Below the pieces are notes generated by a model. That model had not been told where the DNA came from and ran no database searches. It saw nothing but the letters and a program-made list of their open reading frames with translations. DNA of 64,000 nt from an uncultured Clostridia bacterium (GTDB lineage: Bacteria > Bacillota > Clostridia > Christensenellales > Borkfalkiaceae), in assembly GCA_904419075.1 (NCBI GenBank), contig CAJFQM010000001.1, positions 62,001 through 126,000 of the forward strand. The letters run 5' to 3'. Shown piece by piece: positions 33,419 to 41,572 of the stretch (position 1 is its first letter; every line of letters begins with the position of its first letter). Both the position numbers and the translations under genes were made by a program.

Positions 33419-34823
33419 AGATATTTTCTACATTTATCAGACTGGAATTTCCGCTTTTACCGTTCGGAGTGCCGCCCGTAATGACAATGGTATCTCCTTT
33501 TTTGACCATGCCGCTTTTCAAAGCCGCTAATTTTGCAAAATAGAAAAGAATATCCACGGAGGAATATTCGTCCGCCATAGCGGGTTGAACGCCCCAGCTG
33601 AGAGCGAGCTGACGATAGGCGCGTTCGTCCGTCGTCAAGCCGATGATGGGAATGAGAGGGCGGAAGCGGGAAACCATTCTCGCTGTGGCACCCGTGCGAG
33701 TGCAAACCACGATGGCTTTAGCCTTCAAATCCTTTGCCAAAGTACAGGCGGAATGAGAAAGCGCTTCGGAAGAACTCTTGATGGCATAATTATCTATTGT
33801 CTGAATATACTCTACGTTATCTTCGGCGCGTTCTACAATTTTTGCCATTGCCGCGACGGATTCGACGGGAAAAGCGCCGGCGGCAGTTTCGCCCGAAAGC
33901 ATGACGGCGGAGGTACCGTCGTATACGGCGTTTGCCACATCGGAAATTTCGGCCCGTGTCGGACGAGGATTGTGAATCATCGATTCCAGCATTTCCGTTG
34001 CCGTAATTACGCGTTTGCCGTAAATACGGCAATTGCTGATCATACTTTTCTGAATATCGGGGAGCTCCTCATAGGGAATCTCTACTCCGAGATCGCCGCG
34101 GGCGACCATAATTCCGTCCGATACTTTCATGATCTCTTCCAAGTGTTTCACGCCCGCCCGATTTTCGATCTTTGCGATGATATCGATGTGATTTCCGCCG
34201 TGTTCATTCAGGAAATTTCTGACATCTAAAACGTCCTGTGCCTTTGAAACGAAAGAAAGTGCAACAAAATCCACGCCTTGTTCGATCCCGAAAAGCAAGT
34301 CGTCTTTATCCTGTTCGGAAAGGAACGTCAAATGCAATTCCTTATCGGGGAAAAACATAGATTTACGGTTAGAGAGTTCTCCTCCGACCTCGACGGTACA
34401 AATAACGTCGGTTGCCGAAGTTTCTTTTACTCTGAATACGATAAGTCCGTTATTGAGTAAAATTTTATCTCCGGGGCGCATTTCTTTTGCGAGGTCGGAA
34501 TAAGATACGCCGACTCTGGTTTCGTCTCCTACGATATCCTCAGAGGTAAAGCGAAAGATGGACCCTTCTTTTAAGGAAACTTTTCCGTTTTTGAAGGTCT
34601 TTATTCTGAATTCCGGACCTTTCGTGTCCAACATAATGGGAAGCGGAATCTTTTTTTCGTTCCTCACTTCCTTCACCGTTTGAATTTTCTTTGCGTGATC
34701 CGCATGCGTACCGTGGGAAAAATTCAGCCGAACCACGTTCATTCCCGCGTCTGCCATGGCAGAAATAATTTCTTTTGTGTCGCTTGAAGGCCCCAAAGTA
34801 CAAACAATTTTTGTCTTTTTCAT
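33417..34823 (-). CDS. pyk: Pyruvate kinase
   Basis: 468 residues. Converts phosphoenolpyruvate + ADP to pyruvate + ATP. Motifs: TKIVCTLGPSSD at the start, MNVVRLNFSHG (substrate Arg), MLDTKGPEFR, IIAKIENRAGV with the catalytic Lys, DGIMVARGDLGVE (metal site), ATEMLESMIHNPRPTRAE, and ANAVYDGTSAVMLSGETA. The C-terminal domain (VVCTRTGATARMVSRFRP, KKGDTIVITGG) is complete, but there is no extra PEP-utiliser domain of the kind found in Bacillus. It lies alone on the minus strand, sharing a terminator with the convergent helicase gene. Confidence 0.96.
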   Translation of the reverse strand: MKKTKIVCTLGPSSDTKEIISAMADAGMNVVRLNFSHGTHADHAKKIQTVKEVRNEKKIPLPIMLDTKGPEFRIKTFKNGKVSLKEGSIFRFTSEDIVGDETRVGVSYSDLAKEMRPGDKILLNNGLIVFRVKETSATDVICTVEVGGELSNRKSMFFPDKELHLTFLSEQDKDDLLFGIEQGVDFVALSFVSKAQDVLDVRNFLNEHGGNHIDIIAKIENRAGVKHLEEIMKVSDGIMVARGDLGVEIPYEELPDIQKSMISNCRIYGKRVITATEMLESMIHNPRPTRAEISDVANAVYDGTSAVMLSGETAAGAFPVESVAAMAKIVERAEDNVEYIQTIDNYAIKSSSEALSHSACTLAKDLKAKAIVVCTRTGATARMVSRFRPLIPIIGLTTDERAYRQLALSWGVQPAMADEYSSVDILFYFAKLAALKSGMVKKGDTIVITGGTPNGKSGNSSLINVENI

Positions 34824-34903
34824 ATTCGATTTATCCTTAAAAAAATTTCTATCTATATTTTACTATTTTTTGGCTGAAAAAGCAATACTTTTTTCGCAAG
34901 ATA

Positions 34904-34912
34904 TGCTATAAT
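34904..34912 (+). promoter_or_regulatory. Extended -10 promoter of rnpB
   Basis: TGCTATAAT at 34904-34912, placing the start near 34919-34921, which matches the 5' end of the RNA. The -35 region is poor. Confidence 0.6.
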
Positions 34913-34920
34913 ATATTAGG

Positions 34921-35269
34921 ATTTGAGTTTGTTATACGGTCGCGGGGTCTTTAAGACCATGAGGAAAGTCCGAGCAGCACAGGACAGGGTGCCTGATAAC
35001 GTCAGGTGAAGGCGACTTTAAGGAAAGTGCAACAGAAATAAACCGCAGGGCGTTGTCCCTGTAAGGATGGAAAGGCGAGGTAAGAGCTCACCGATACTGC
35101 GGTAACGCGGTATGCCATGTAAACCCCACCCGCTGCAAGATTGGGTATCCGCCAAATAGGGCTGTCCGTCCGGCGGAATACCGTGAATATCGCTTGAGCT
35201 TGTCGGCGACGGCAAGTCTAGATAGATGACCGTACACGACAGAACTCGGCTTACAGACAGACTCAAATC
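34921..35269 (+). ncRNA. rnpB: RNase P RNA
   Basis: The catalytic RNA that trims tRNA 5' ends. It has the universal core elements: GAGGAAAGTCCGAGC near the 5' end, ACAGAAATAAACCGC (CR-type element), a GGTAAGAGCTCACCG hairpin, CAAATAGGG, and ACAGAACTCGGCTTACAGAC near the 3' end. The ends pair to each other (ATTTGAGT with ACTCAAAT). Its 349-base length is normal. A promoter lies just upstream and a terminator just downstream. Confidence 0.96.
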
Positions 35270-35276
35270 TTTGTTT

Positions 35277-35310
35277 TGAAAAAAACCGGCCGAAAGGACC
35301 GGTTTTTTTG
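35277..35310 (+). terminator. Terminator after rnpB
   Basis: AAAAAACCGG and CCGGTTTTTT arms around CCGAAAGGA, followed by more T. Confidence 0.85.
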
Positions 35311-35375
35311 TTTTTTAAGTAAAAAAGAGATAAGTTCCACAAAATAAGTTTCACAAAAGCCGTATCGGAGGGATT

Positions 35376-35936
35376 ATGGAGATAAAAAAGTATTTGGAAA
35401 TCTTACACATATTCGAAAAACTGAAAAACAACACGAGGCATTCGTATACTTCTTCCGGCCGAAAGGAAAGTGTGGCGGAACATTCCCACCGCCTCGCAGT
35501 CATGGCCTATTTCGTAAAAGATGAGTTTCCGAACGTCAATATCGACAGAGTCATTTTAATGTGTCTTTTTCATGATATAGGAGAATCTTTTACGGGAGAT
35601 ATTCCCTGTTTTGAAAAGACGCCGCAAGACGAAGAAATTGAAAACGGAAAGATTAAAAAATTTTTGCGGGAACTTCCCAATCCGTATCGGGACGAATTAA
35701 CCGATCTGTTTTCCGAAATGGAAGCCCTGCAAACTTGCGAATCGAAACTTTATAAATCTTTGGATAAAATAGAAGCTGTCATTCAACACAATGAAGCGGA
35801 TATTTCTACATGGCTGCCTTTGGAATACGGGCTTCAATTATCTCATGGAGAAAAAGAATGCAGTTTTTCGACTTTTACTCGGCTTTTGAAAGAAGAATGT
35901 AATCGGATTACTCGGGAAAAAATCAATAATCAATAA
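35376..35936 (+). CDS. HD-domain phosphohydrolase (YfbR/HDDC2-like)
   Basis: 186 residues. It has the full active-site set of 5'-deoxynucleotidase YfbR-like proteins: Arg21 (TRHSY), His36 (VAEHSHR), His66-Asp67 (FHDIGE) and Asp129 (LDKIEAV). It probably removes phosphate from deoxynucleoside monophosphates, although related proteins differ in substrate. A GGAGGG ribosome site precedes the ATG. A 39-base perfect palindrome begins at the last base of its stop codon. Confidence 0.82.
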   Translation: MEIKKYLEILHIFEKLKNNTRHSYTSSGRKESVAEHSHRLAVMAYFVKDEFPNVNIDRVILMCLFHDIGESFTGDIPCFEKTPQDEEIENGKIKKFLRELPNPYRDELTDLFSEMEALQTCESKLYKSLDKIEAVIQHNEADISTWLPLEYGLQLSHGEKECSFSTFTRLLKEECNRITREKINNQ

Positions 35937-36042
35937 TACTATGACAGACATAATTATTATGTCTGTCATAGTATATGGAAATGTGTGAAAAAATTCTCGA
36001 AAATATACTTTGTCTGTCATAGTAATTATGTGTGGCATAGTA
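35936..36042. repeat. 39-bp perfect palindrome plus two repeated half-sites
   Basis: 35936-35974 is a perfect palindrome (19-base arms around a T at 35955) with the core TATGTCTGTCATAGTA. The same 16-mer, with one change, recurs directly at 36009-36024 and, with two changes, at 36027-36042, 18 bases apart. It has no T-run, so it is unlikely to be a terminator. It looks like a multi-site operator or a small repeat family. It lies between an HD-domain gene and sigK. Confidence 0.85.
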
Positions 36043-36111
36043 AAATGAGCGAAATAAAAAAATGTGCAGGAATCGCGAAAAAAGTTTTGAAAAAAGGCGA
36101 ATTTTGTCGGT

Positions 36112-36139
36112 ATAGTACAAACAATCCCCGACATACGAT
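36112..36139 (+). promoter_or_regulatory. Sigma-E-like promoter of sigK
   Basis: ATA at 36112-36114, a 17-base spacer, then CATACGAT at 36132-36139, close to the sigma-E consensus (ATA, 16-18 bases, CATACAnT). In Bacillus sigK is sigma-E dependent. The leader (about 70 bases) holds a GC-rich hairpin CGCCCCGC/GCGGGGCG at 36166-36188 without a T-run. Confidence 0.5.
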
Positions 36140-36218
36140 AAAGTAACTCTATTTTAGGGCAGAAACGCCCCGCGGGGAGAGCGGGGCGATGTTTTGCTCT
36201 TTTTAAGGCGGTAGGCGT

Positions 36219-36920
36219 ATGTTTCTGGATTTTTTATGGGCGATTCTCGGAAAAATCGTGTTTTTTACGGGGGCGATCGGCGGGAAAAATTCTTTTCCCA
36301 AGCCGTTGCCCAAAGAGGAGGAAGAAAAATATCTGGCTTTGGCGAGACGGGGCGACAAAGAGGCGAAAGATGTGCTCATCAGGCATAATATGAGGCTGGT
36401 GGCGCACATCGTAAAAAAATATACCGGAGCGGCGGAAACCGACGATTTGATTTCCGTAGGCAGCATAGGTCTCATCAAGGCAATTAATACTTATGAACCG
36501 GGGCACGGAACGGCTCTTGCGACATATACTGCGCGTTGTATCGAGAATGAGATTCTGATGCTGATTCGTACAAATAAGAAGCATAAAAACAATTTGTCTC
36601 TTTCCGATCCCGTCGGGACGGATAAAGACGGAAATGAGTTGACTTTGATGGATTTACTTTTTGAAAAGGAAGATTGCGTATTTGAGAAAGTAGAGAGATC
36701 GGTGCAGCGGGAAAAACTTTTGAGGCAGGTGAAGCTCATTTTGAGCGAACGGGAGTATACGGTATTATGTCTGAGATATGCTTTGAAGGGCGGAGTACCT
36801 CTGCCGCAAAGGGAAGTGGCAAAGATGCTCAGGATTTCCAGATCGTATATTTCGAGAATCGAAAAGAGGGCGATAGAGAAACTGCGCGTTCGGCTTCATT
36901 CGGACGACTTTTTCGAGTGA
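36219..36920 (+). CDS. sigK: RNA polymerase sporulation sigma factor, pro-sigma-K
   Basis: 233 residues. A hydrophobic N-terminus of about 22 residues (MFLDFLWAILGKIVFFTGAI) is the membrane-bound pro-sequence, removed by SpoIVFB in Bacillus. KNSFPKPLPKEEEEKYLALA follows, matching the sigma-K opening, then region 2 (NMRLVAHIVKKY, DLISVGSIGLIKAINTY, ATYTARCIENEILM) and region 4 (LPQREVAKMLRISRSYISRIEKRA). Sigma-K drives late mother-cell genes for coat and crust. The frame is intact, with no skin-type insertion. It marks the organism as having at least part of the sporulation programme. The ATG has a GGCGGTAGG site. Confidence 0.92.
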   Translation: MFLDFLWAILGKIVFFTGAIGGKNSFPKPLPKEEEEKYLALARRGDKEAKDVLIRHNMRLVAHIVKKYTGAAETDDLISVGSIGLIKAINTYEPGHGTALATYTARCIENEILMLIRTNKKHKNNLSLSDPVGTDKDGNELTLMDLLFEKEDCVFEKVERSVQREKLLRQVKLILSEREYTVLCLRYALKGGVPLPQREVAKMLRISRSYISRIEKRAIEKLRVRLHSDDFFE

Positions 36921-36967
36921 ACGAAAGAAAAAGGAACCTTTTCAGGCTCCTTTTTCTTTCGGTTTTT
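36921..36967. terminator. Bidirectional terminator after sigK
   Basis: CGAAAGAAAAAGGA pairs with CTCCTTTTTCTTTCG, running into GGTTTTTT. It also covers the end of the convergent YwaF-like gene. Confidence 0.75.
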
Positions 36968-37742
36968 TACATGGAATTTTTTTTCTGAGCTTTAAATAAA
37001 TTGCGAAGAAGATGGCGGCGCAAACGGTCAGAGCGAGAGTGTAAACCACGGTATTGACCTGCCAGCCGAACTTTTTTACGATATCTCGGCTGATGACAAG
37101 CTGACTCGGCTTGGGACCGATATAAAACATATTGACGTCGGGGCCGGGAAGGTCATAGCAAAGGAGATTGATTCCGAAAGCGATGAGGCAACATGAAAGA
37201 TATACGATTGCAGCGGGGAAGAAATCTTTAAACGATTTTCCGGCTCTGCCCGTAAAAAACAGATAGAGGCCGAGAAAAATCAGTAACATATGCCATGTAA
37301 AAGAGTGCAGAGTCAAAGCCCAGTAATTGAGACACATGCTTTCGGGGGAAAAATAGGATACAAATCCTCCCATGAAGCCGAAAGAAGCGATGAAAGTGTA
37401 GAAGGCTTGCTTTAATTTGGAAGGTCTGAGCCAAGGAATTATGAGGCAGAGATACATGGGGATGCTGCAAAGCTGGAAGGGAAACCTGTCGAAGCGATAA
37501 CTTCCGTGTTCGATATAAAACGTATAGAAAAGTTGCTTGTAAATTTCGGCGATGAGAAGAAAAAGACCGATTCCGAACAAAAGATATTTATTGGTCTTTT
37601 CTTTTGTATTGCGCAATAAAAAAGCCGTCGTAAAGGACAGTGTGAGACCGATTCCCCAAAAGAGCAGGTGGAAACTTCCATAGGCTTTCGGCGGAGTCAT
37701 TTCCTTTGCGGTCCATTCTAAAAAACGCATCAAAATTTCCAT
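36942..37742 (-). CDS. YwaF/TP0381-type integral membrane protein
   Basis: 266 residues with about seven membrane helices. The central FQLCSIPMYLCLIIPWLRP and the LTLHSFTWHMLLIFLGLYL segment, with its conserved His, are typical of the YwaF family, whose function is unknown. The C-terminus is basic (KLRKKIPCKKPKEKGA). A possible minus-strand promoter lies upstream (TTGTAT, 17 bases, TATAAT; plus-strand positions 37806 down to 37778). Confidence 0.75.
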   Translation of the reverse strand: MEILMRFLEWTAKEMTPPKAYGSFHLLFWGIGLTLSFTTAFLLRNTKEKTNKYLLFGIGLFLLIAEIYKQLFYTFYIEHGSYRFDRFPFQLCSIPMYLCLIIPWLRPSKLKQAFYTFIASFGFMGGFVSYFSPESMCLNYWALTLHSFTWHMLLIFLGLYLFFTGRAGKSFKDFFPAAIVYLSCCLIAFGINLLCYDLPGPDVNMFYIGPKPSQLVISRDIVKKFGWQVNTVVYTLALTVCAAIFFAIYLKLRKKIPCKKPKEKGA

Positions 37743-38050
37743 AATATTACCATATATGTTCGTATCCTCATAATTACATTATATCACGGAAAGCGTAAAA
37801 ATACAAGAATTTGGGATAAGTTTGTTCGGGTTACTCCGTGTAAAACGCTGTCCGTTAAAAAGTTTACGGCTTTGAGAAAAAAATTAAACGACAGAATCTG
37901 CCTGAAAGGTAAAAATTTTTATAAAAAGGGAAAAAAGTCCGTGTTTGCTGTTGAATTTTTCCGAAGAATGTGCTATACTGTATAAGGTTTTAATCCGTAA
38001 CAGAGACAGAACTTATATTTCGGAAACAAAATTTTTTGGAGGAATTCACA
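37743..38050. other. 308-base divergent gap with two promoters
   Basis: It contains the minus-strand promoter of the YwaF-like gene (37778-37806) and the plus-strand promoter of the NifU-like gene (37951-37979). Between them (about 37810-37945) I see nothing recognisable. Confidence 0.6.
37951..37979 (+). promoter_or_regulatory. Promoter for the NifU-like/GGGtGRT pair
   Basis: TTGAAT at 37951-37956, a 17-base spacer, and TATACT at 37974-37979 with TGC before it. It leaves a leader of about 65 bases. Confidence 0.7.
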
Positions 38051-38761
38051 ATGACAATATCACAAGATGTTGCACAGATGTTCTGCGTTGCCAAAGGCGC
38101 GGGCGTTGCTCGTCATGAAAATTCCGCGATTCCCGAAGAGGGCAAGTGGATTCATGCGAAGGAAATCAAAGACATCAGCGGTCTTACGCACGGCGTGGGC
38201 TGGTGCGCTCCCCAGCAGGGTGCCTGCAAATTGACTCTTAACATCAAACAGGGCATTATTCAGGAAGCGTTGGTAGAAACCATCGGCTGTTCGGGGATGA
38301 CTCATTCGGCTGCAATGGCCGCCGAAATTCTTCCCGGCAAGACGCCCTTGGAAGCTCTGAATACCGATCTTGTATGCGACGCCATCAATACGGCGATGAG
38401 GGAACTCTTTTTGCAGATCGTATACGGACGTTCGCAGTCTGCTTTCTCTGACGACGGACTTCCTGTCGGCGCGGGTCTCGAAGACCTCGGAAAAGGACAT
38501 CGTTCGCAGGTCGGTACGATGTATTCCACCTTGCAGAAGGGCGTCAGATATTTGGAAATGGCAGAGGGCTATGTCACCCGTCTCGCGCTGGACGCAAACA
38601 GCGAAGTTATCGGTTACGAATTTGTTTCTCTCGGAAAAATGACCGATTTCATTAAGAAGGGAATGGAACCCAACGAGGCGTATAAGAAGGCGATGGGGCA
38701 CTATGGCAGATTTACCGCCGAGCAGGGTGCCGTGAAATTCATCGACCCTCGCGAAGAGTAA
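38051..38761 (+). CDS. NifU-like iron-sulfur scaffold protein, partner of GGGtGRT
   Basis: 236 residues. Conserved Cys in GVGWCAPQQGACKLTL and ETIGCSGMTHSAAMAAEI resemble the NifU/IscU N-terminal scaffold, but the protein is longer and has its own C-terminal half (HRSQVGTMYSTLQKGVRYLEMAEGYV). It always seems to travel with a GGGtGRT protein in Clostridia, as here, 17 bases apart. The exact function is not established; Fe-S assembly is inferred from the scaffold resemblance. I take the ATG at 38051 because a GGAGGA site stands just ahead of it; the earlier in-frame ATG at 38036 would swallow that site. Confidence 0.78.
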   Translation: MTISQDVAQMFCVAKGAGVARHENSAIPEEGKWIHAKEIKDISGLTHGVGWCAPQQGACKLTLNIKQGIIQEALVETIGCSGMTHSAAMAAEILPGKTPLEALNTDLVCDAINTAMRELFLQIVYGRSQSAFSDDGLPVGAGLEDLGKGHRSQVGTMYSTLQKGVRYLEMAEGYVTRLALDANSEVIGYEFVSLGKMTDFIKKGMEPNEAYKKAMGHYGRFTAEQGAVKFIDPREE

Positions 38762-38778
38762 TCAAGGAGGACAAGCTA

Positions 38779-39780
38779 ATGTCATTATTTGAAGGTTATG
38801 AAAGAAGAATCGATAAAATCAACGGCGTTTTGAAAGAATACGGTATTTCTTCTATCGAAGAATGTAAAGATATCTGCCTCGCCAAGGGCGTCGATTGCGA
38901 TAAAATCGTAAGAGGAACCCAGCCGATTTGTTTTGAAAACGCTGTTTGGGCTTATACGGTCGGTGCGGCAATCGCGATCAAAAAAGGCTGCAAGAAGGCT
39001 GCCGATGCCGCTGCCGCCATCGGTATCGGTTTACAGGCTTTCTGTATTCCCGGTTCCGTCGCGCAGAACAGACAGGTGGGACTCGGCCACGGCAATTTGG
39101 GTTCGATGTTGCTTTCCGAGGAAACGGAGTGTTTCTGCTTCTTGGCCGGGCATGAATCCTTTGCTGCCGCGGAAGGAGCTATTTCTATCGCTCAGAACGC
39201 AAATAAAGTCAGAAAAAATCCGTTAAGAGTTATTCTGAACGGACTCGGCAAAGACGCGGCTTATATTATTTCCAGAATCAACGGGTTTACCTATGTAGAG
39301 ACCGAATTCGACCATTCTACCGAAACCGTAAAAGTGGTTTACGAAAAGGCGTTTTCCGACGGTCCCCGCGCAAAAGTAAAATGCTACGGTGCAGACGATG
39401 TTCCCGAAGGCGTGGCGATCATGCGTCTCGAAAAAGTCGGCGTTTCCATTACGGGTAACTCAACGAATCCCACGAGATTCCAGCATCCCGTTGCAGGTAC
39501 GTATAAGAAATGGTGCAATGAAAACGGCGTCAAGTATTTCTCCGTCGCTTCGGGTGGCGGTACGGGAAGAACGCTGCATCCCGATAATATGGCGGCCGGT
39601 CCCGCTTCTTACGGCATGACGGATACGATGGGCAGAATGCACTCGGATGCACAGTTTGCGGGATCTTCTTCCGTTCCCGCCCATGTGGAAATGATGGGGT
39701 TGATCGGCATGGGCAACAACCCGATGGTCGGTGCTACCGTCGCTTGTGCGGTCGCCGTCGAAGAAGGAATGAAGAAATAA
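38779..39780 (+). CDS. GGGtGRT family protein, unknown function
   Basis: 333 residues. The family motif SGGGTGRTLHPDNMAAGPAS is near residue 258, followed by SYGMTDTMGRMHSDAQFAG. Two alanine/glycine-rich stretches (AAAIGIGLQAFCIPGS and HGNLGSMLLSEETECFCFL) may be buried helices. There is no signal peptide. Cysteines at several places, and its constant pairing with the NifU-like gene, point to a metal or Fe-S role, but the activity is unknown. The AAGGAGG site is strong. It probably ends the transcript at the terminator after 39799. Confidence 0.85.
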   Translation: MSLFEGYERRIDKINGVLKEYGISSIEECKDICLAKGVDCDKIVRGTQPICFENAVWAYTVGAAIAIKKGCKKAADAAAAIGIGLQAFCIPGSVAQNRQVGLGHGNLGSMLLSEETECFCFLAGHESFAAAEGAISIAQNANKVRKNPLRVILNGLGKDAAYIISRINGFTYVETEFDHSTETVKVVYEKAFSDGPRAKVKCYGADDVPEGVAIMRLEKVGVSITGNSTNPTRFQHPVAGTYKKWCNENGVKYFSVASGGGTGRTLHPDNMAAGPASYGMTDTMGRMHSDAQFAGSSSVPAHVEMMGLIGMGNNPMVGATVACAVAVEEGMKK

Positions 39781-39798
39781 TGTGTTTTTGAAACACGC

Positions 39799-39835
39799 AA
39801 AAAGAGGTTTCCTGAAACGGGAAACCTCTTTTCTG
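39799..39835 (+). terminator. Terminator after the GGGtGRT gene
   Basis: AAAAAGAGGTTTCC pairs with GGAAACCTCTTTT around a seven-base loop. Confidence 0.85.
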
Positions 39836-39840
39836 TTTTT

Positions 39841-39885
39841 GAAAAATCCCGAATTTTTGCTTCTTGCAAAAATTCGGGATAAACC
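39841..39885 (-). terminator. Terminator for the minus-strand zinc-ribbon gene
   Basis: Perfect 15-base arms ATCCCGAATTTTTGC / GCAAAAATTCGGGAT around TTCTT, followed on the minus strand by TTTTT. Confidence 0.8.
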
Positions 39886-39895
39886 TTAACTTTCG

Positions 39896-40411
39896 TTATA
39901 ATTTTTTACCGCAGTAATTACAAAAAGAACTGTCAAAATCAATTTCCTGACCGCAGAAGGGGCAAACTTTTATAAAACTCTTACCGCAATTTTTACAGAA
40001 TCTACTGCCTTTTTTGTTGAATTTTCCGCATGAAGGACAGCAGAATTCATTATCGTCGGAAATTCCTTCTTTAATCGCAGAAGAAATATCTTGTACCGCG
40101 GGGGAGATTTCTTTTCCGGCCTCGTTTATAACAGGAACGGACTCATTTTTGAGGTATCGGCCGATTTCTCTTTTAAAGGCGAAAGAAGTAATGCCGAGTC
40201 CCACGGCAAACATGGGAAGTCCGATGAAACAGCACCAAAAGAGGGAAGGAAGTTTCCCGCTTTTGAAAGAGGAGAAGAAGCTGATAAAACCTATGACGGT
40301 AAAAATAAATCCAACGGTCAAAACGGAAATACCGATGATCGTCAATTTACGTTTTGTTTGATTATGCTTGCGTTCCGAATCGGTCTGTGTCTGATTTTCC
40401 TGATTGTTCAT
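39896..40411 (-). CDS. Membrane protein with C-terminal double zinc ribbon
   Basis: 171 residues. A hydrophilic N-terminus (about 20 residues) is followed by two helices (KLTIIGISVLTVGFIFTVIG and LFWCCFIGLPMFAVGLGITS), a linker, and two zinc ribbons: CCPSCGKFNKKGSRFCKNCG and VCPFCGQEIDFDSSFCNYCG. The two CxxC pairs in each ribbon are complete. Such proteins are common in Firmicutes without known function. The zinc ribbons should face the cytoplasm, since the helices number two. It is downstream of tRNA-Val on the same strand, but a terminator separates them. Confidence 0.72.
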   Translation of the reverse strand: MNNQENQTQTDSERKHNQTKRKLTIIGISVLTVGFIFTVIGFISFFSSFKSGKLPSLFWCCFIGLPMFAVGLGITSFAFKREIGRYLKNESVPVINEAGKEISPAVQDISSAIKEGISDDNEFCCPSCGKFNKKGSRFCKNCGKSFIKVCPFCGQEIDFDSSFCNYCGKKL

Positions 40412-40446
40412 CTTTTTCTCTCAAATAAATTTTTACGAAAAAAAAT

Positions 40447-40480
40447 GCAAAAGCCCCGAAACATCTTCGGGACTTTTGTA
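40447..40480 (-). terminator. Terminator after tRNA-Val
   Basis: On the minus strand, AAAAGTCCCGAA pairs with TTCGGGGCTTTT, followed by a T-rich tail. Confidence 0.7.
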
Positions 40481-40485
40481 AGAAA

Positions 40486-40562
<77 letters not shown>

Positions 40563-40688
40563 GAAATCTTACTTTGTTATTATAACAAATAAATCTGTTT
40601 CAGTCAACTGATTTTCGGGAAATTTCCCTATTTTTTCGGAAAATAATTTTCGAAACTATCCTTGAAAAGTTTTTCTGATTTTCTCAGG

Positions 40689-40717
40689 TTGACTTTTTCC
40701 GTCAAAACGGCTATAAT
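40689..40717 (+). promoter_or_regulatory. Promoter for the ZIP transporter
   Basis: TTGACT at 40689-40694, a 17-base spacer, and TATAAT at 40712-40717. Confidence 0.8.
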
Positions 40718-40749
40718 GATGAATATAAATTTGTATTGACGGAGGGAAT

Positions 40750-41532
40750 ATGACAGGTACGATTGTCCTGGGAATTTTATTGCCGTTTGTAGGAACGTCG
40801 CTCGGTGCGGCGATGGTGTTTTTTCTCAAAAAAGAAATCAATTCCAAAATACAGAAATTATTGCTGGGTTTTGCTTCCGGCATCATGATTGCCGCATCTG
40901 TCTGGTCGCTTATTTTGCCTTCCGTAGAATTGGCAAAAGAAAGGGGAACGATAGAATGGCTTCCCGCAGCAGTCGGATTCGTTTTGGGTATGCTGACGTT
41001 ATTGATTCTCGACTCGGTCGTTCCTCACCAGCATATCGATTCCGAGATCCCCGAGGGATGTAAATCGTCGCTCGGAAAATCGAAATTGCTGTTTTTGTCT
41101 GTAACTTTGCACAATGTCCCGGAGGGAATGGCTGTCGGAGCGGTTTTTGCAGGATTGCTTGCCGCGGGGCAGGAGATTTCCGTCGCGGCAGCGCTTTCGC
41201 TGTCCATAGGAATTGCTCTTCAAAATTTTCCCGAAGGAGCCATTGTTTCCATGCCGTTGAAAGCGGCGGGAAACGGAAAGGGCAAGTCCTTTCTGTACGG
41301 AATGTTTTCGGGAATAGTCGAACCCGTTGCTGCTTTGATTACAGTTCTCTTTTCGGGAATCATCCTTCCTGTTCTTCCTTATCTTCTCTCGTTTGCGGCG
41401 GGAGCTATGATTTATGTCGTGGTGGAAGAACTTATACCCGAATCACAGAGCGGTTCTCATTCAAATATTGCTACGGTTGGAGTAATGTTGGGATTTGTCG
41501 TTATGATGATCATGGATATGGCATTAGGCTGA
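40750..41532 (+). CDS. ZIP family metal transporter (GufA-like)
   Basis: 260 residues with eight membrane helices. The two metal-site helices carry LHNVPEGMAVG and ALQNFPEGAIVS; the second has Gln in place of His, as in the GufA branch of the ZIP family. A His/Glu-containing loop (PHQHIDSEIPEG) sits between helices 3 and 4. It probably imports zinc or another divalent metal. It starts at ATG 40750 after a GGAGGG site. Confidence 0.85.
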   Translation: MTGTIVLGILLPFVGTSLGAAMVFFLKKEINSKIQKLLLGFASGIMIAASVWSLILPSVELAKERGTIEWLPAAVGFVLGMLTLLILDSVVPHQHIDSEIPEGCKSSLGKSKLLFLSVTLHNVPEGMAVGAVFAGLLAAGQEISVAAALSLSIGIALQNFPEGAIVSMPLKAAGNGKGKSFLYGMFSGIVEPVAALITVLFSGIILPVLPYLLSFAAGAMIYVVVEELIPESQSGSHSNIATVGVMLGFVVMMIMDMALG

Positions 41533-41572
41533 TTATCGGTGAGAGAAAATTTTTGAAAAGGTTGGTTGCGTT

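Noticed and set aside
35936-36042. CRISPR array
   Set aside because: The units are palindromic and 18 bases apart, with no spacers of 30 or more bases and no cas genes.
35838-36134. Minus-strand hydrophobic frame of 98 codons across the palindrome
   Set aside because: It has no ribosome site and its repeats come from the DNA palindrome, not from a protein.
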